A stretch of 64,000 nucleotides of DNA, taken from assembly GCA_003550325.1 (NCBI GenBank), contig QKWP01000002.1:206367-270366 (forward strand), in the 5' to 3' direction. Origin of the DNA: Gigaspora rosea (lineage: Eukaryota > Glomeromycota > Glomeromycetes > Diversisporales > Gigasporaceae). Position 1 is the first letter of the stretch; every line of letters starts with the position of its first letter. The translations under genes were made by a program, and so were the position numbers. Positions 10,692-22,165 of the stretch are shown here, piece after piece. The notes below the pieces were generated by a model. The model saw nothing but the letters and a program-made list of their open reading frames with translations, had not been told where the DNA came from and did no database searches.

Positions 10692-11187
10692 GACAACCTA
10701 CCTGAATCAATAACCCATAGTATACAACCATATAGCTATATTGAATTCTCTCCTAAATGTATAAGGTACAAAGGTCAATACTGTACCTGGTATTTTATAG
10801 AACATATTAGTACAAGATTAAATACAAAAACAAAAAATAAATATTGCCAAGGAATTGGAAAAGGCCCACAAATTTGTATTCACCTAAAGACATCTGCCCT
10901 AAATGCAAAATAGACCTAAAGTTATGGGTCACTATTAAATGGTACCCCACAGAAGAAATAGCCAAGTGTTACTAGTCCACTTTAGAGGACTCGGAAATGG
11001 AAAACTCCACCTCAAAACAAGACGAGTTGTCTGATACAGGTTGGGGCGACTTTGATGATGACCTTTCAGATGAAATCCATGTAAGACTAGATGAATTAAT
11101 TAGTCGAGCCCAAAACTTATTAGTGAATGAAAGTAAAGTAGTGACCCAATCTTGGTGGTTACAACCCCTTGAAACCCTCCACTGAAA
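10692..11187 (+). pseudogene. Gypsy-1 spacer between RNase H and integrase
   Basis: This segment joins RNase H to the integrase and is longer than the usual linker. It includes a CPKC motif (near 10894) followed by a Trp-containing stretch and then, in the same frame, an acidic part (GWGDFDDDLSDEIHVRLDEL, about 11038-11100) ending near a WWLQP. A TAG at about 10975 interrupts it. I do not recognise a named domain. A metal-binding CxxC pair is possible. Confidence 0.5.
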
Positions 11188-11442
11188 AATATTACCAAGA
11201 ATTTAATAATTTTAAGGATACTTACTTATCTTTGTAATTCGGTGTAGTGGAAGGCACCGAATCCAGTCTGCTACTACTAAACCGTAACTGTTCTCAAATG
11301 ACATAAAACCTTGCAAGTCAGTCACTGCTACCATACCTAAATAAACTAAAAAATTGATTAAAATCCTTATACATAAATTATAAAACATATTAAACATATT
11401 AAACATTTATTAATAGTAAATACTTAATAAATAAATAAAAAA

Positions 11443-12666
11443 ATGGATACAACTCGTTATAACCAAATTAAAAACTTTTTAATAGAAGCCACTTACCCAC
11501 CACAATTTAACAGTAGATAAAAAAACAATTAGAAGCCCAAAGCAAGTTCTTCATGGTATATAATCATATACTATATAAACAAGATCGAAGGAAGAAAACA
11601 TAAAACCAATTACTACGTGTTATACAAGAACATAAAGTGGAAACGATACTTTATCTAGTATATGATTACCCTCTCAGTACTCATTTAGAAACAGAAAAGA
11701 TGTTTGAAAAGAACTGCAATAAATATTACTGGCCTCAGATGTATGACCAAATAAGGAAGTACGTACAAATCTGTGACTAGTGTCAATATAGAGAAAAATA
11801 TTGAACACATGGTTCATTACAGCCAATACCTGTTAAAGTCCCATTCCACAAAATCGGTATTTGATTTTGTAGGACCACTACCTGTAATAGCAAATAGAAA
11901 TCGGTATATAATTGTATCTGTTGATTATATGACCAAATGGCCCGAAGCTAAAGCAGTACCAATGGCAGACGCACAGGAAACTGCCTACTTCATTTTTAAT
12001 GAAATTGTCTGTAGACATGGATGTCCATCCTATATGATATTAGATAGAGAACTTATAAAGTTATAAGGTTCTTAGCAAACAACTTTGAAATTAAACACTT
12101 GATGTCTACTCTGTACCACTCACAGACCAATGGGCTGGTTGAAAGGTATAACTATACGTTATACAAAGCTTTGGCAAAATTATCTAAACAAGGACAAGAG
12201 TAGGACATATTAATACTTTCGGTACTATATGCCTATTGTACAAGTAAACAAGCGACAATGAAATTTACTTCTTTTTACTTGATTTATGGTAGAGAACCTC
12301 AGTTTCCAAACTTTAGAGAAGAAAATGATATAAATGAGATTATGATAGACCAATTAACCGTATTTCTAGAAAAACTATCTAACCGTAGAGAGATTACAAA
12401 AAAAAATTGTCACCACCCTAGAAGAGACAAAAGTTCTACTGGGACCAAAAACTAAAGAAAGTCCAAAGAATATTCCAGAAAGGAGATAAACTACTGTATG
12501 ATGCTGCTCAAGTTGGAAGACATACCAGAAAATTTCTACCAAGATAGCTAGGCCCTTTATTATATATAATTGTGTAGCACAAGATGTGTACAAATTAAGA
12601 ACAATAGATAATCAAGTCTTAGATATACCACGAAATGCTCTATTACTTAAAAAGTATTATAACTGA
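11443..12666 (+). pseudogene. Gypsy-1 integrase remnant
   Basis: The integrase would insert cDNA into the genome. Remnants appear in family order: the zinc-binding region ending YYWPQMYDQIRK...CD*CQ (TAG at 11778), then the core with DFVGPLPV (first catalytic D), YMTKWPEAKA and FNEIVCRHGCP. LDRE and TNGLVERYNYTL (second D region and catalytic E) follow after a break. Next come FYLIYGREPQFP and a C-terminal GPLLYII...YKLRTI beta-barrel-like segment ending near 12666. Premature stops include TAG at 12201 where W is expected. Confidence 0.85.
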
Positions 12667-13253
12667 GATAGGTAATGCTTATGGAATATCTCATCAGGAT
12701 TATGCAGGTATATATGCATACTTGTAATGGTATGATACCATATATGGAGTGTTTATGGTCAGTAGTTGTTACTGTCCTGTCCTCTTCTACTATATACATT
12801 CAAAATTTAATATTACTATTTGCGGAGCTCATAATTAGCCAGGGAAAATTGTAACATTAAAATTATGCCACAGCATAATCACATGATACACGTGACCAAA
12901 AGCAAGTAATTCCGAAGATGTACAGTATTAAATTACAGAAAGATCTAGAAACGTCACATGATCTATGGGCATCAATGTCTATTTAATTTATTAATCTGCA
13001 CGTCTCAGACTAATTAAATTAAATACTTCACGTAATATATCTTTAAATGCAGCATCATATATTGGCATGCTGTTAGGCCTAGTGAATAGTTTATTAGATG
13101 TATTAAATTTAGCGATTAATTAATTGATAGCATTAAAGTCACAAATACTAATAAAGTAGTAGAAGAATACTTTTCCGAATCATGTATATAAGGCCTTTAT
13201 TTTTGCTTTCATTTTAACTCAAACTTCAATAGTTTCCCTTGGAATATATAGAT

Positions 13254-14136
13254 TAGTGATGCCACCGAAATTGATTTTTAAAAAAGGCCTATTTCGTCTT
13301 CATTTAGAGAAAATTAAAATTTTTTATCCCTTAGATTGTAGTAGAACACAGGCAAATTTGCCTGCGTTTTTGCACTTTTTTAGCTCTGATTTACTTTTTT
13401 AAAATACTAAAATAATTAAATAAAACTTTGTACAATTATATTTGAAAATAAGGATTACTTTTTTGCAAAATTAGTTTTTATATTATAAGAAAATAAATTA
13501 TAGTTACATATAAGCTGAAAATAGATAATTTTAAGAAAAAATTTTTTTAAAAAATTTTATTACAATTTTTCCGCGATCTTATTTAGTTTTAGTTTTAGAA
13601 CTATAGTTCTTAAGACAATATTGTAGTTTATATAAAGGATGACAACTTTCATTATTGCAACTTTAATGATTTACTTGTAAAAATTAAGACTTGTATTAGA
13701 AGTAAAGGTTTTTTTATAGACGGGAACATATAAAATTTGAAAAAATCTAAAGAAAAATTTTAATAGTAAAAATGCCAATACAAGAACTTTAAACATTTAT
13801 TATATTAAAGTTTTCTAATGATTTTAAAAAAATTTTATAACAAAGTTACTAAAACAAAACTTAAAGAATATTTTTTACTTAGAAAAGATATGGCTAAAAT
13901 CAATATTTAAAATTTTATTAAAAATTTTAAAATACGCAGGCAAATTTGCCTGTGTTACAATCTAAGGGATAAGGAAGATCAAATAAAATTTATATAGATA
14001 TGTTCTTTATAATTTCGTCTATTCAAAAAAAGTATCAAATAATTTCGTCTTTCAAGTAAAATAGGTCAAAAACAATTTCGTTTTCAAATTTTAATTTCGG
14101 GTTTTAGAACCCGAAATGCTTTCATCCTCATGTATA
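13254..14136. mobile_element. hAT-like non-autonomous element with a nested foldback element
   Basis: ATATAGAT stands on both sides (13246-13253 and 14137-14144), an 8-bp target repeat like those of hAT transposons, and the 5' LTR lacks the block. The left end begins TAGTGATG, as does the element at 45004. Its own sequence is about 240 bp, because 13327-13969 is another insertion. No transposase is present. Confidence 0.7.
13327..13969. mobile_element. 643-bp TA-flanked foldback element, copy 1
   Basis: The ends TCCCTTAGATTGTA and TACAATCTAAGGGA are perfect inverted repeats, each followed inward by the palindrome CAGGCAAATTTGCCTG, and TA lies on both sides. TA target repeats are typical of Tc1/mariner-type transposition. 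A second, inverted copy begins at 63397. Confidence 0.8.
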
Positions 14137-14474
14137 ATATAGATAGATTCGAACTCTCCAATCTATAAATAAAAGATTGTATTAGATTAGTTATACTATC
14201 TTAATAAAATATAACTGTGTCTTCATACATGTTAAATTAAACACCTTGCAACTCTTCGTATCTTCATATACATTTAGTTGTGCCTCTTTCAAACAAAGCC
14301 TAATAAATCCTTTTGTTTAAGTCGTATAAAAATGCACAATAACTAATCAAATTACTATAGATATATTTTATAGAGCAAAAGCTGAGCTTGTCTCTTGAAT
14401 TAATAAAGAGATTAATTTTGGGTGTGATACCGAATCAGCCCGTGAGATAAAATAGTATAAAGTATTAATAAGAA

Positions 14475-14590
14475 CTGGGAATAAGCAGCTTTACGAGGGT
14501 TTTTTTAAAAAAAAATTAAAACTAATATTTAAGGCTCTCTATAAAATGCTGCTATTTTATTATTAGGTTTAATATTATTCTAATTCCCAG
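14475..14590. mobile_element. Possible small MITE
   Basis: CTGGGAAT...AGCAGC at the left and GCTGC...ATTCCCAG at the right are inverted. It lies just outside Gypsy-1. No target repeat was found, so this is a weak call. Confidence 0.35.
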
Positions 14591-14613
14591 ACTTCTATAC
14601 ATACGTACTAGGG

Positions 14614-14862
14614 CAGTGTTGTCACTTGGACATGTCCATACTATGTTTTTTGTCCAACGTCCAAGATTGTCCAAAATCGTTCAAGCCTATATCCCATGTT
14701 TAACTAATTAATAAAGTAATTTAAAAAAATATATAATTATATATTTTTTTAGGTGCTGGACTCATTGGTAAAAAAATTAAAATAGATTATCTTAATAAAA
14801 TTTTAAGTAATTTTAATTTGAAAAAATGTCCAAAATGTCCAAAAAATGTCCAAGTGACAACG
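14614..14862. mobile_element. 249-bp hAT-like MITE
   Basis: It starts CAGTGTTGTCACTTGGAC and ends GTCCAAGTGACAACG, which pairs with the start except for a 3-base loss at the tip. TACTAGGG flanks both sides (14606-14613 and 14863-14870). The 8-bp target repeat and CAGTG tip fit the hAT superfamily. Confidence 0.8.
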
Positions 14863-15019
14863 TACTAGGGTGGTAACTCAACTAAATAAATCAAACCTAT
14901 GTGAGCAAACTATGGAATTTGATATATTACAGATTTTTACATTACATGAATGAAAATCAAATTAATTATTGCTTAACATTAATTACTGCTATATTACAAT
15001 CGATATCATAATTACTTTA

Positions 15020-17125
15020 AAACGGTATACTGGTAACTTATTAAAAACTTAATAGGATGCCTTTGTGAAATTCCAAAATCGTAATTTCCGGTTTTTCTTG
15101 GTACAATTCACAAACCCGTTACTATATATATAACTATAATATAGATTTTTTAAAAATTATTAACTCACTTTTTTTCAAATTCTTGATTATTTTTTTTAGA
15201 ATATTCATGCTTCAAATAAAATTATTCTGTATTCTTATAATAATTTATTCCTTCAAAATGTTATTACTATTAACTGATAATTCATCTTTGACAAGAAAGT
15301 GCGGTAAAACTTACTGTATAATGAACAGATACAAAGAACTATTTAAAGACTTAACTAAGTCACCAAAAATTGATGTATTGGCTTTGAAAAATTGTGAAAT
15401 AACTTATAGTGTAGTATGTATACAATTTTTTTTTTGTATCACGAATGTGCACAATATAAAATGTAACATTAGCCTTATTAGCTTTGGTGTACAAGTTGTT
15501 TATTTTGTTTGCAAGTGAGCATAAATACAAAATGAAGTTTTATCATCGCGTTCAAGCTTTAAGTAATCTCGTATGCAGAAGAAACCTCTAATCGTAAAGC
15601 TTCTTTGTTTTACAAGATTGACTGAAGATGTGTTCAAGAGTGGTGCAAGCAGAAAAAGAAGTTCAAAAAAAATTAGAAATAATAAAAATTTAAATATAGA
15701 ACAAGTGCAGGTCCTTGAGGGTCGTGGCAAGAAAGCAGCATACCCTATATTGGAAAAAGAACTGTTGAAATTTATTAAAAAAAGAGAGAAAAAAAGACAC
15801 AGTAACAACATCAATGATTATAAAAGAAACCAACCGTTTAGGCGAAACCATGGATATTAGTGATATGAAGTTTTCACGTAGTTGGGCCAAACATTTCAAG
15901 CAATGGTATAAATTGGTAAAATGTGCTTGAACACAAATAGCACAAAAGGTTCCTGAGGATAAGCTATTAATTTTTCAAAATTTTCTAAAAATTTCGCATG
16001 AAAAAGCACGTACCATTGAAAAAAATATATTACATTTTTTGATGAAACTTCTATGTGGTTTGACATGCCAAGAGATTTGACGATCGATTTCAAAGGTACT
16101 CGTGAGGTACCAATTAAAACCACAGGCAATGAAAAACTACAATTTACAGTAGTTTTAGGTTATACAGCAGCCGGGAAGAAACTCCCACTAGCAGTAATCT
16201 TTAAATTGAAAAAAAACAAGAGGCAGATTCCTGCGAGATGTTGTAGTAGCAGTGGTACTCTTTGCAAATATGACTGGCGAATTAATAACTTCCACATATA
16301 TTCCACAAGTTATTAGGACTAGGCCAAATGGGTTTTTTAAAAGCAAAGACATCATTTTTGTTGATGCACACTATAGCCATAATCGTGATTATATAATTAA
16401 AGCTTTGAATTCAGAAGGCTTAGATATATTAGAAATCTCCAGTGGAACTACTAGTATTTTGCAGCCACTAGACGTTTCTGTAAATAAGCCTTTTAAGAAT
16501 GAAATGAAAAAAAGGTGGGAAGAATAGATGGATAAAGGAGAGAAAAGCTATACTAAAAAAGGGAACCAAAAAAAACATCATATGAACTTGTCTGTTAATG
16601 GGTATCTATGTAGAAAGAAATCAGCCCAAATATTTTAGTCAAATCTTTTGAAGCAGCTGGACTAATACTTAACCCCAATAGTAGTGAAAATGATAAAATG
16701 TTACACCGCCTCCAAGCTATTGTCAAAAATCGCCTAGATGAATTACCCATCGAAGATGTGCATGTAGAAGAGCCAAATTATGTTAATGGTGAGTCAGATA
16801 ATGATAAATTGGATGATAGTAAGCTGGATAATGATGAGTTGAACGATGGTGGGCTGGATGATGAGTTGGATGATTATAAGCTAGATGATGGAGTTGATAA
16901 TGAACTGGAAGACTTCGAGCTGGGTTATTATAATGAAAATATTTTTGTTGTGGACAGCTGCGAGGAAATATAAAATAATGAAGTAATGGAAATTGATTAA
17001 GAATAGTGATTAATAATAAACAAAGCAACGAATCTCTAGAGTAAAATTTACACTTATATTTATTCACTGTTTGAATACTTAAAAATAATTTTAATGATTT
17101 TTTGATAACTTACCGGTAATATCAT
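15020..17125 (+). pseudogene. Pogo/Tigger-type DDE transposase, broken
   Basis: Such transposases cut and paste Tc1/mariner-class elements in the nucleus. The catalytic core is readable: TFFDETSMWFDMP (first D, near 16040), a beta-strand segment GNEKLQFTVVLGYTAAGKKLP (split by family numbering), IFVDAHYSHN (second D, near 16358), and SSGTTSILQPLDVSVNKPFK (third D, near 16440-16500). Upstream, 15573-15860 is a Lys/Arg-rich N-terminal part where the family keeps its helix-turn-helix DNA-binding domain. Downstream, 16698-16973 is an acidic Asp/Leu-repeat tail. Frameshifts near 16240 and stops near 16526 break it. Weak inverted ends (TATACTGGTAACTTATT near 15027 and AACTTACCGGTAATA near 17107) may be its termini. 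Confidence 0.75.
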
Positions 17126-18140
17126 TAGCCACTTTCTAGATTTTAACAAATCTAAATAATTTGTTAAAGTAAGGCAATTAATTATTTTTGTTTTCATAAT
17201 TGACTTCTTAACTGATAGAGTAATTTTTTTATTTATAAATTAGGTGTTTCCGTGATAGCTTATTATCTTAAATCCAATTATTATATGTAATATGTTAAAT
17301 GGAGTATAGGGTATATTAGATTAAAGAATAACTTAGCGTTAATGTGCTATAATAGCGATAAATAACTATTTCGCTATGGTAATTATGATCTCATAAGCCA
17401 TAGATACTGCTAATTGAAAATTGATTAAAATTTAAGGTATATATATCTTTGTTTTTTTTTTAATAATAAATTTAATTACCATAATCACTTGATTTAGTAG
17501 TATGAACTGAATCTAAAAATTTAACTATAGCAATTATACTAAGGTGTTATTATATTTTAAAAAGTCCAGCCTTTATTCGTTAATGCAAAATTGTAGTTAC
17601 TATTACTGTATATCAATAATGTTGCAGCAAAATCTGATATGCAGACAAATATAGTATATAATAAGTGAACTGGAGTATAACTGGCCCAACTCCTTCTGTT
17701 AACTATTCTTTTTTGGTATTATTATGTGTGTTATTTAAATGTTTTAAGTACAAAATTTTATACCAATCATTTAAAGTCTTCAATAGATGATTTTGTAATA
17801 AATAATTTACTACAACTTTCGGTAATCTGTGGATTGTTGTTATTGCAATATATTAAGGTCAGCTAGAAAAACTATAAATCTAACTCTTAATGGGTCTTTA
17901 GGTTATTGATATACAAAAATTTATAGGTATATAAGAAAATACGAAAAATTTTAGAATTGGCGTTGAAATAAATAAAACATTTAAATAGAAAATATAGAAA
18001 ATATGACTATTGTTTTATTATAACAAATATATGTTAATTTGAAGTAACATATACGATTATATATAAAATTTAATATTAATTTATTAAATACTGGCTATTT
18101 TATGAATCTTAAAGTCCGAAATTAGAATTTTAATAGTTAC
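17126..18140. other. AT-rich stretch without a recognised gene
   Basis: It is unique-looking AT-rich sequence with short homopolymer runs. I see no coding frame, tRNA or clear repeat. Confidence 0.6.
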
Positions 18141-18145
18141 CTTAT

Positions 18146-18265
18146 ATGGGTGCGCATTATTTCGGGACGCGCATGAGCGTTATTTTGAAACTATATTTGC
18201 TATTTTTAGGGGGTACAATTTTCAAATTAATGCTCATGTGCATTATTCTGCGAAAATACGGTACC
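18146..18265. mobile_element. Possible imperfect foldback MITE
   Basis: GCGCATGAGCGTTATTTTGAA and TTCAAATTAATGCTCATGTGC are approximately inverted, together with the outer CATTATTTCG and CGAAAATAC words. It adjoins the second gypsy polyprotein and supplies the first residues of the frame that starts at 18146, which is why that start is not believable. Confidence 0.4.
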
Positions 18266-18289
18266 TTTTCTCAACTTAATGAACAATTA

Positions 18290-19830
18290 GTTGCTAATGT
18301 AAATATTGAAAATATCAATAATCCTTTAAGTCCTCTTTCAGATGAAATATTCAAGCTAATACATCCAGAAATTAAAGAAATTAAAGATAAAAAGAAGGAA
18401 GACCAGAAATTTCTATTCCTATTACTAAAAATAAATTGACCTTTATTGAACATAATTTCAATAAACAACAAAAAGCAGATGTAACTCGATTATTACTAGA
18501 AAATTCAAATATATTTACTACTAAATCCTCTAAACTTCGAAAAACAAATATTGTATATCATAGTATAAATACAGGAGATTCATATCCAATTAAATAGAGA
18601 GCATATAGGGCCTCTTCTGTAGAACAAGACCATAAACAAATTGAATTATAGAAAAAGATGGTATAATTCAAAAATCAGAAAATTCTTGAAGCTCTCCAGT
18701 TGTTTTGGTTAAAAAGAAAAATAGAAAATTATGATTTTGTGCTGACTTTAGAAAATTAAATAATGTAACCAAAAAGAACACTTATACTTTACCCAGAATT
18801 GATGAAATGTTGATAATTTTGGAAACGCTAAATGCTTTACTTCTCTTGATTTAACTTCTGGATACTGGCAAGTAGAAGTAAAAAAAGAAGACAAAGAGAA
18901 GACCACCTTTATAACAAAATTTGGTCTTTATGAGTTTAATGTCATGCCGTTTGGACTATACAATGCCCCGTTTACATTTCAAAGGCTTATGGACATTGTT
19001 CTACAACTAGTTTTATGAAAGAAAGCTATAGTATATATAGATGACATTAATATTTATTCAGAAACATTCGAACAACATATAAAAGATATTCAGGAAGTAT
19101 TCAATCTTATTAAGAATGCCAATCTCAGAATAAACCCAGAAAAATACCATTTTTGTACCAATGAAATGCAATTTCTTGGCCATATAGTCAGAATTGAAGG
19201 AATTAAACCTAATCCCCAAAAAGTTAATAATTGAATAAACTTCTACCTTTGAAAAACATCTCACAACTTAGAGCTTTTCTAAGCTTAGCATTGTACTATC
19301 ACCAATTTAAAGAAGAATTTTCTAAAAAGGCTGGACCTTTACCCAAGTTACTTAGAAAAGATAAAGAATTTAAATGGGATGAACCACAACAAAACATGCT
19401 TGATTGGTTTAAACAATACTTAACTCAATCCCTATCTTACAATATCCTGATTACTCTGAACCTTTTATTTTATTCACAGACGCTTCTTACTAAGGACCTG
19501 GTGCAGTTCTATTCCAAATTAAAAATGGTCGAGAGCATGTAATTGCTTACACTAGTCGAACTTTAACTCCTGCTAAACAAAACTATAGTACCGTCGAACT
19601 TGAATATTTAGCAGTTATTTGGGCCGTAAAATACTTTCATTATAATATTTATGGAACGAGATTTACTTTAATTACTGATCATAAAGCTTTACAATAGCTA
19701 CTCAATTTATGTACAATCAACGATAATAAAAGAATTACAAGATAGAGATTAACCCTACAAGAATAGTGAGTAGCCAAAACAAAAATGCTGATTTCCTTTC
19801 ACACTACATGAATATTTAAAAAACAATGGA
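18290..19830 (+). pseudogene. Gypsy-2 reverse transcriptase and RNase H remnant
   Basis: Recognisable segments, in several frames, run as follows. An N-terminal FNKQQKADVTRLLLENSNIF region comes first. LDLTSGYWQVEVKKEDKEKT (near 18847), NVMPFGLYNAPFTFQRLM and the catalytic AIVYIDDINIYSE (near 19024) follow, then FLGHIVRIEGIKPNPQKV. The RNase H part reads VIAYTSRTLTPAKQNYS, VELEYLAVIWAV and TLITDHKALQ. Nonsense codons include TGA at 19016 and TAG at 19695, both where the family has Trp, and TAG near 18596 where Gln is expected. Confidence 0.85.
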
Positions 19831-20103
19831 TAAAAAACAATATAATCAACTATTTCAATATCTCTCTACTCTACAATTTGACAAGGACGCCACTAAATAG
19901 CAAAAATCTTAAATTCCAAAAAAAGCCAAAAATTATTTTGTCGAAAATAACAAAATATATCGATAAAACAAAGAAAAAACCAAAGAGTGATCAAAAATGA
20001 TCAAAAATACCTCATCTTATATACACTACATGACAACCAAGAAGTATATTTAGGAATTAGTACTACTTATAACAAAATAAAAGAACAATACTTTTGATCT
20101 ACT

Positions 20104-21260
20104 ATGTATAATGATATCAAGAAGTATGTTCAAACATGTGATATTTGCCAATGCAGAGGACATGAAGTAAAACAACAAAATCTACAATCTTTAAAAGTAA
20201 AATATTTATTCTACCAAGTTGGGATTGATATTAAAGGACCTTTAATACCTACCAAACAAGGCAACAGATATATAATTGTTGCAATAGATTATTTGACAAA
20301 ATGGCCTGAAGCAAGAGTCGTAGCAGATATAAAAGCCATATCAGTAGCTAAATTTATTTATGAAAATATTTTTTGTCGACATGGGACCCCTACTATATTA
20401 CTCTTAGACTGAGAATCCAATTTCATGAGTGAAGTAATAAAAGAATTGTGCCAAAATCTTTAAATAAAACATCATAAATCATCAGTCTACTGATCTCAAA
20501 CGAATGGGATGATTGAACGATTTAATAGAACTATTGGTGAAGCTTTTGCTAAAATTACAAGTTATAAATACAAAGAATAAAATGAAATCCTACCTTCAGT
20601 ATTATTAGCTTATAGAACCATGAAACATAGTACTACTAAGTTCACTCCATTTTCATTTATTTATGGACATGAAAGGACCCCGAAATATACATAGATAGGT
20701 CAGGTATGAGGTTGCTTATTTTTGAGATTTTTTATGCAAATCTTTTCTAATTATAGTAATTTTTTGCTTATTTTTGAAGATTTTTCTGCAGATCTTTCCT
20801 TTTTTAGTAACCCTATAATTAACCTGACCTATCTATGTATATTTTGGGGTCCTGATGTGAAGCTAAATTACAAATAGAAACAATAATAGAATCATATTAC
20901 GAAGAAGACTTATTATTCTACGAATTCTTATTAAAAAAAATGTTCGAAATCGAAGATGTTTTAATTAAACAACAAAATAAAGCACTGGAAAATATACAAA
21001 AGGAACACACAAAAATATCATGACAAACACATTAAGCATACTAAATTAAAAATTAGTGATTAAGTTTTAGTTGCCAAATCATTTCTTAAAAATGTATTTT
21101 CTGCAAAATTAGAAGAACAATTTATGGGACCTTATATAATCTATAATATATTAGATTTTGGAGTTTACAAATTACAAACCTTAGATGCACAGGTCGAACA
21201 TGAAAATATCAGACAAACTATCTGCTATCTGATATTTCTATATTACATAACGATAGTTTA
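20104..21260 (+). pseudogene. Gypsy-2 integrase remnant split by a MITE
   Basis: The zinc-binding CDICQ, then GIDIKGPLIP (first catalytic D), YLTKWPEARV, FCRHGTPTILLLD (second D) and SQTNGMIERFNRTIGEAF (catalytic E) are present. Then FSFIYGHE, the end of the core, runs into the 180-bp MITE at 20674. The chain resumes at about 20854 with AKLQIETIIES and ends in a decayed C-terminal segment near 21230. TGA at 20410 and TAA near 20578 are premature stops. Confidence 0.85.
20674..20853. mobile_element. 180-bp MITE (AGGACCC family), copy 1
   Basis: The ends pair over about 30 bp (AGGACCCCGAAATATACATA with its inverse). It interrupts the Gypsy-2 integrase exactly between GHE and AKL. Flanks GACATGAA and GATGTGAA are 8-bp repeats differing by two transitions. 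Another 180-bp copy is at 34716. Confidence 0.85.
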
Positions 21261-22165
21261 ACAAAATATAGTTAACTAAAACAACTGGTTTATATGTTGC
21301 CAAAATCTGTCTAATATTTTGATTTTTTATGAGAAAATTTTAGATAAATATTGGAAAGGCCAATTTTTGAAGAAACTTAGATGATATTTTGGTTATTATA
21401 TTGGGAAAATTTTAATCAGATATCGACCAATATTGGCTAACATCGGCTAGCTTATATTGAATGAAAGTGCGTTATAATATCAGTGATAGATCAGTGAGGT
21501 TTTTGCTATTTTTCTAAAAATATCAGCTATCAGATATATGTATACATCGATATCGATATAATAAATTAAACTCAAAACGTTAAAATCATGAGTGTAAATA
21601 GAAATTTTTATCATCTAGATATTCAGATGATCCTCTCAGTTAAAGATTCTTCAGTTAATAACATACAAATAAAGAACTAGTATTTTATGGCTTTAAGCAA
21701 TTATTATATAAGAGAATATATATGTATGTAGTCTTTATTTAAGGATGATTTCATATAATATATATTAGATTGTGAACTAAGGGTGAGAGCAATCCTTATA
21801 TACTTATCATTTTTCATAATGTTTATGCTAAGATGGTAATGTCTATATTATTAAGTATGACTCATATATGCTTTCCGGCAAGCAACTCATTTTATCAAGT
21901 TTATACAAGCACCAAAATATCGAGTATATATATATCTATATATGTTAATATAGTAACAACATAATAAACTGAACAAATATTAAAGAAAAATATATGACGC
22001 AATTATTCGTTATAATATAAAGATAGCTGATTTTTCCATATATATAATGTACAGTATATTTATATAATTTATAATAAATTAAAAATCCAGTAGTAATACA
22101 GTAGTAATACAGTGGATTAACATATAGATAATAATAGATTATCATGTAATACAATGCAATATGCA
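21261..22165. other. AT-rich stretch between Gypsy-2 and the Plavaka-like pseudogene
   Basis: It contains ATATC-rich and TATA-rich low-complexity sequence. Some words (GATATTGG, ATATCGG) recur near 32.8-33.2 kb. No gene is seen. Confidence 0.5.

Larger units (their letters stand above)
1393..14427 (+). mobile_element. Ty3/gypsy LTR retrotransposon (Gypsy-1) with nested insertions
   Basis: Two LTRs bracket gag, protease, reverse transcriptase, RNase H and integrase remnants in the Ty3/gypsy order. TACCG stands directly outside both ends (1388-1392 and 14428-14432), fitting a 5-bp target-site duplication. After subtracting nested insertions and their target repeats, the LTRs measure about 691 and 686 bp. 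A purine tract AGGGAAAA (12841-12848) precedes the 3' LTR, and a TGGTGGTGAC candidate primer-binding site follows the 5' LTR (from 3253). All coding segments carry stops or frameshifts, so the copy is dead. The inserts are a solo LTR (1522-1962), a SINE (2358-3061), a 3.3 kb insert (6148-9468), a short foldback element (about 9640-9935) and a hAT-like element (13254-14136). Confidence 0.9.
12851..14427 (+). repeat. 3' LTR of Gypsy-1, interrupted once
   Basis: It matches the 5' LTR in 12851-13253 and 14137-14427. The gap is a hAT-like insertion. It ends TGTGA directly before the TACCG target repeat. Confidence 0.85.
18270..21260 (+). mobile_element. Second Ty3/gypsy element (Gypsy-2), coding remnant without recognised LTRs
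   Basis: RT, RNase H and integrase remnants follow in gypsy order on the plus strand. I found no matching LTR pair, gag or protease, so this is a 5'-truncated or heavily rearranged copy. It is distinct from Gypsy-1, since equivalent residues differ throughout. A 180-bp MITE splits the integrase. Confidence 0.8.

Noticed and set aside
16783-17067. His/Pro/Tyr-rich minus-strand ORF
   Set aside because: It is the shadow of the acidic Asp/Leu repeat tail of the pogo-type transposase.
18146-18265. Gypsy-2 protein start at 18146
   Set aside because: The first 40 codons fall in a foldback repeat; homology to gypsy polyproteins begins later.
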